This document shows, piece after piece, positions 16,299-17,218 of a stretch of DNA of 17,218 bases. The stretch lies in contig BJFZ01000028.1 of the NCBI GenBank assembly GCA_014190175.1, positions 1 to 17,218 on the forward strand, read 5' to 3'. The number at the start of each line of letters is the position of its first letter. Within the stretch, counting starts at the first letter, position 1. The DNA comes from Actinomycetes bacterium (GTDB lineage: Bacteria; Actinomycetota; Actinomycetes; Nanopelagicales; Nanopelagicaceae). The translations under genes and the position numbers were made by a program. Below the pieces are notes generated by a model. That model had not been told where the DNA came from and searched no databases. It saw nothing but the letters and a program-made list of their open reading frames with translations.

Positions 16299-17218
16299 TC
16301 AGATTTTTCCCTTTTCCAAGCCAGTTAGAACTTCTTGGGCTCTTTCTTTTAATTCAGGGAGATCTGAAAGCCGATTAAGCCCAAATAGCTGTTGACTCAT
16401 GCGGTGATTCTTAACAAATGCTTCTTTGTGTCGATCTAGAAAATCCCAATACAGAGTTGTGAATGGGCAGGCCTTTTCACCTACGCGCAATTTTGGATCA
16501 TAAACACAGGGCTTGCAGTAGTTAGACATTCTTGAAATGTAAGCACCACCGGCCGCATATGGTTTTGTCATCATGGTCCCACCATCGGCATGAACTCCCA
16601 TGCCAATTACGTTTGGAACCATTACCCATTCAGATGCATCAATAAAGACCTCACGCATCCACTCTAAAAATTCTTGCGGATTTGTGCCGGTAATTAGAGC
16701 AAGATTCGAAAGCAACATCAGTCGCGGTATGTGGTGAACCCATGCGCGATCACCTATGTCGGTTACGGTTTGTTTGATGCAATTCATTTTGGTTTTACTA
16801 GGGTCGCTAAATAAAGGGAGTAATTTCCTGGTGGCATTTAATTGATTCTTCTCACGGTAATCAGGGCCAAGGAACCAATACATTCCGTTTACGTATTCAC
16901 GCCATCCGATAACTTGTCTAATAAAACCTTCGGCAGACTCGATTGGTATCGAACCCATGTTAAACGCTTGCACGGCGGCTCTGATTACTTCACTTGGATG
17001 AAGAAGTCCGTTGTTTAAGTAAGGGGATAGCAATGAATGATGAAGCGCCCAGTTCTCAGTGGTCATTGCATCTTCCAAAGGACCAAATTCCGCGAAGTGA
17101 TTTTTAATAAAGTTTTTTAACTGACTAAGCGCACCTTCGCGTGTAGTAGCCCAAGTAGTTGTGGGTTCGTGAGAAATCTCAAGTGCTACTTGATTATCAA
17201 TCTTATCTCTCTGATGCT
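16299..17218 (-). CDS. Iron-sulfur photolyase/cryptochrome-like protein (FeS-BCP, DPRP group), C-terminal part
   Basis: The frame is open from the stop at 16299–16301 to the right edge (over 300 codons visible); the 5' end lies outside. A TTG at 17078 is only an internal codon, because conserved sequence (TTTWATTREGALSQLKNF, HFAEFGPLEDAMTT) continues upstream. The protein matches the deoxyribodipyrimidine photolyase-related group, whose studied members (PhrB of Agrobacterium) bind FAD, a lumazine and a 4Fe-4S cluster and repair (6-4) photoproducts. Motifs include SPYLNNGLLHP, QVIGWREYVNGMYW, DRAWVHHIPRLM, GMGVHADGGTMMTKPYAAGGAYISRMS and NYCKPCVYDP. Four cysteines (MNC, C-x2-C and KAC) are spaced 88, 3 and 13 residues apart, which equals the PhrB cluster ligand spacing as I remember it. 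The cluster is therefore probably present and the protein functional. Confidence 0.93.
   Translation of the reverse strand, partial: HQRDKIDNQVALEISHEPTTTWATTREGALSQLKNFIKNHFAEFGPLEDAMTTENWALHHSLLSPYLNNGLLHPSEVIRAAVQAFNMGSIPIESAEGFIRQVIGWREYVNGMYWFLGPDYREKNQLNATRKLLPLFSDPSKTKMNCIKQTVTDIGDRAWVHHIPRLMLLSNLALITGTNPQEFLEWMREVFIDASEWVMVPNVIGMGVHADGGTMMTKPYAAGGAYISRMSNYCKPCVYDPKLRVGEKACPFTTLYWDFLDRHKEAFVKNHRMSQQLFGLNRLSDLPELKERAQEVLTGLEKGKI

Noticed and set aside
16299..17078. Photolyase-like gene starting at the TTG at 17078
   Set aside because: Conserved photolyase-related sequence continues in frame to the right edge, so the gene is partial and its true start is outside.
1..17218. Mobile elements, prophage genes, tRNA or rRNA genes, or a defence island
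   Set aside because: No transposase, integrase, terminal repeats, structural RNA or known defence domains were seen; all genes are core or envelope functions in a conserved order.

Overview
This window is about 17.2 kb of ordinary, densely packed actinobacterial chromosome with fairly low GC. The gene order trpE – small trp-linked proteins – trpC – trpB – trpA – (thiol redox genes) – lgt – gltB – gltD – pyk is a known actinobacterial neighbourhood. The low GC, very short intergenic gaps, GTG/TTG starts, several starts without a ribosome binding site, and a secreted protein with a lysine-rich CxGK…CPxGxKKK tail suggest a streamlined freshwater actinobacterium of the Ca. Nanopelagicales (acI) type. 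The phylum is well supported; the order is an inference from remembered proteins.

Layout. Bases 1–3385 are a trp block: the 3' end of trpE, a very short ORF resembling the tail of the actinobacterial trp-operon membrane protein, a small two-helix membrane protein of the HGxTxAAW type, then trpC, trpB and trpA. Bases 3382–5378 continue on the same strand with a MauE/DoxX-type membrane protein carrying a CGC motif, a membrane-anchored DsbA-like thioredoxin-fold protein (CPSC), and lgt. Together these look like an envelope protein maturation unit (disulfide chemistry plus lipoprotein acylation). Bases 5388–6098 encode a VIT1/CCC1-type iron/manganese transporter.

A 149-base gap (6099–6247) follows. 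It holds a 9-base tandem repeat, a perfect TATAAT -10 box and an 18-base dyad, and leads into gltB and gltD, the two subunits of NADPH glutamate synthase (8-base overlap). Pyruvate kinase (pyk) comes next, apparently transcribed from its own promoter as a leaderless mRNA. A 587-residue secreted protein of unknown function follows, with 10 cysteines in its body, a P/T/E/K-rich linker and a two-cysteine Lys-rich tail. A short-chain dehydrogenase/reductase comes after it. The right end has, on the minus strand, the C-terminal part of an iron-sulfur photolyase/cryptochrome-like protein (FeS-BCP/DPRP group), open to the right edge.

Functionally the window covers tryptophan synthesis, ammonia assimilation (GltBD supplies glutamate; anthranilate synthase uses glutamine), the end of glycolysis, envelope protein maturation and probable light-damage repair. 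No CRISPR array, insertion sequence, prophage, tRNA or rRNA was seen. I found no convincing new multi-gene system. The most interesting points are the reduced trp-linked tail protein, the secreted protein's C-terminal motif, and the regulatory architecture before gltB and pyk.
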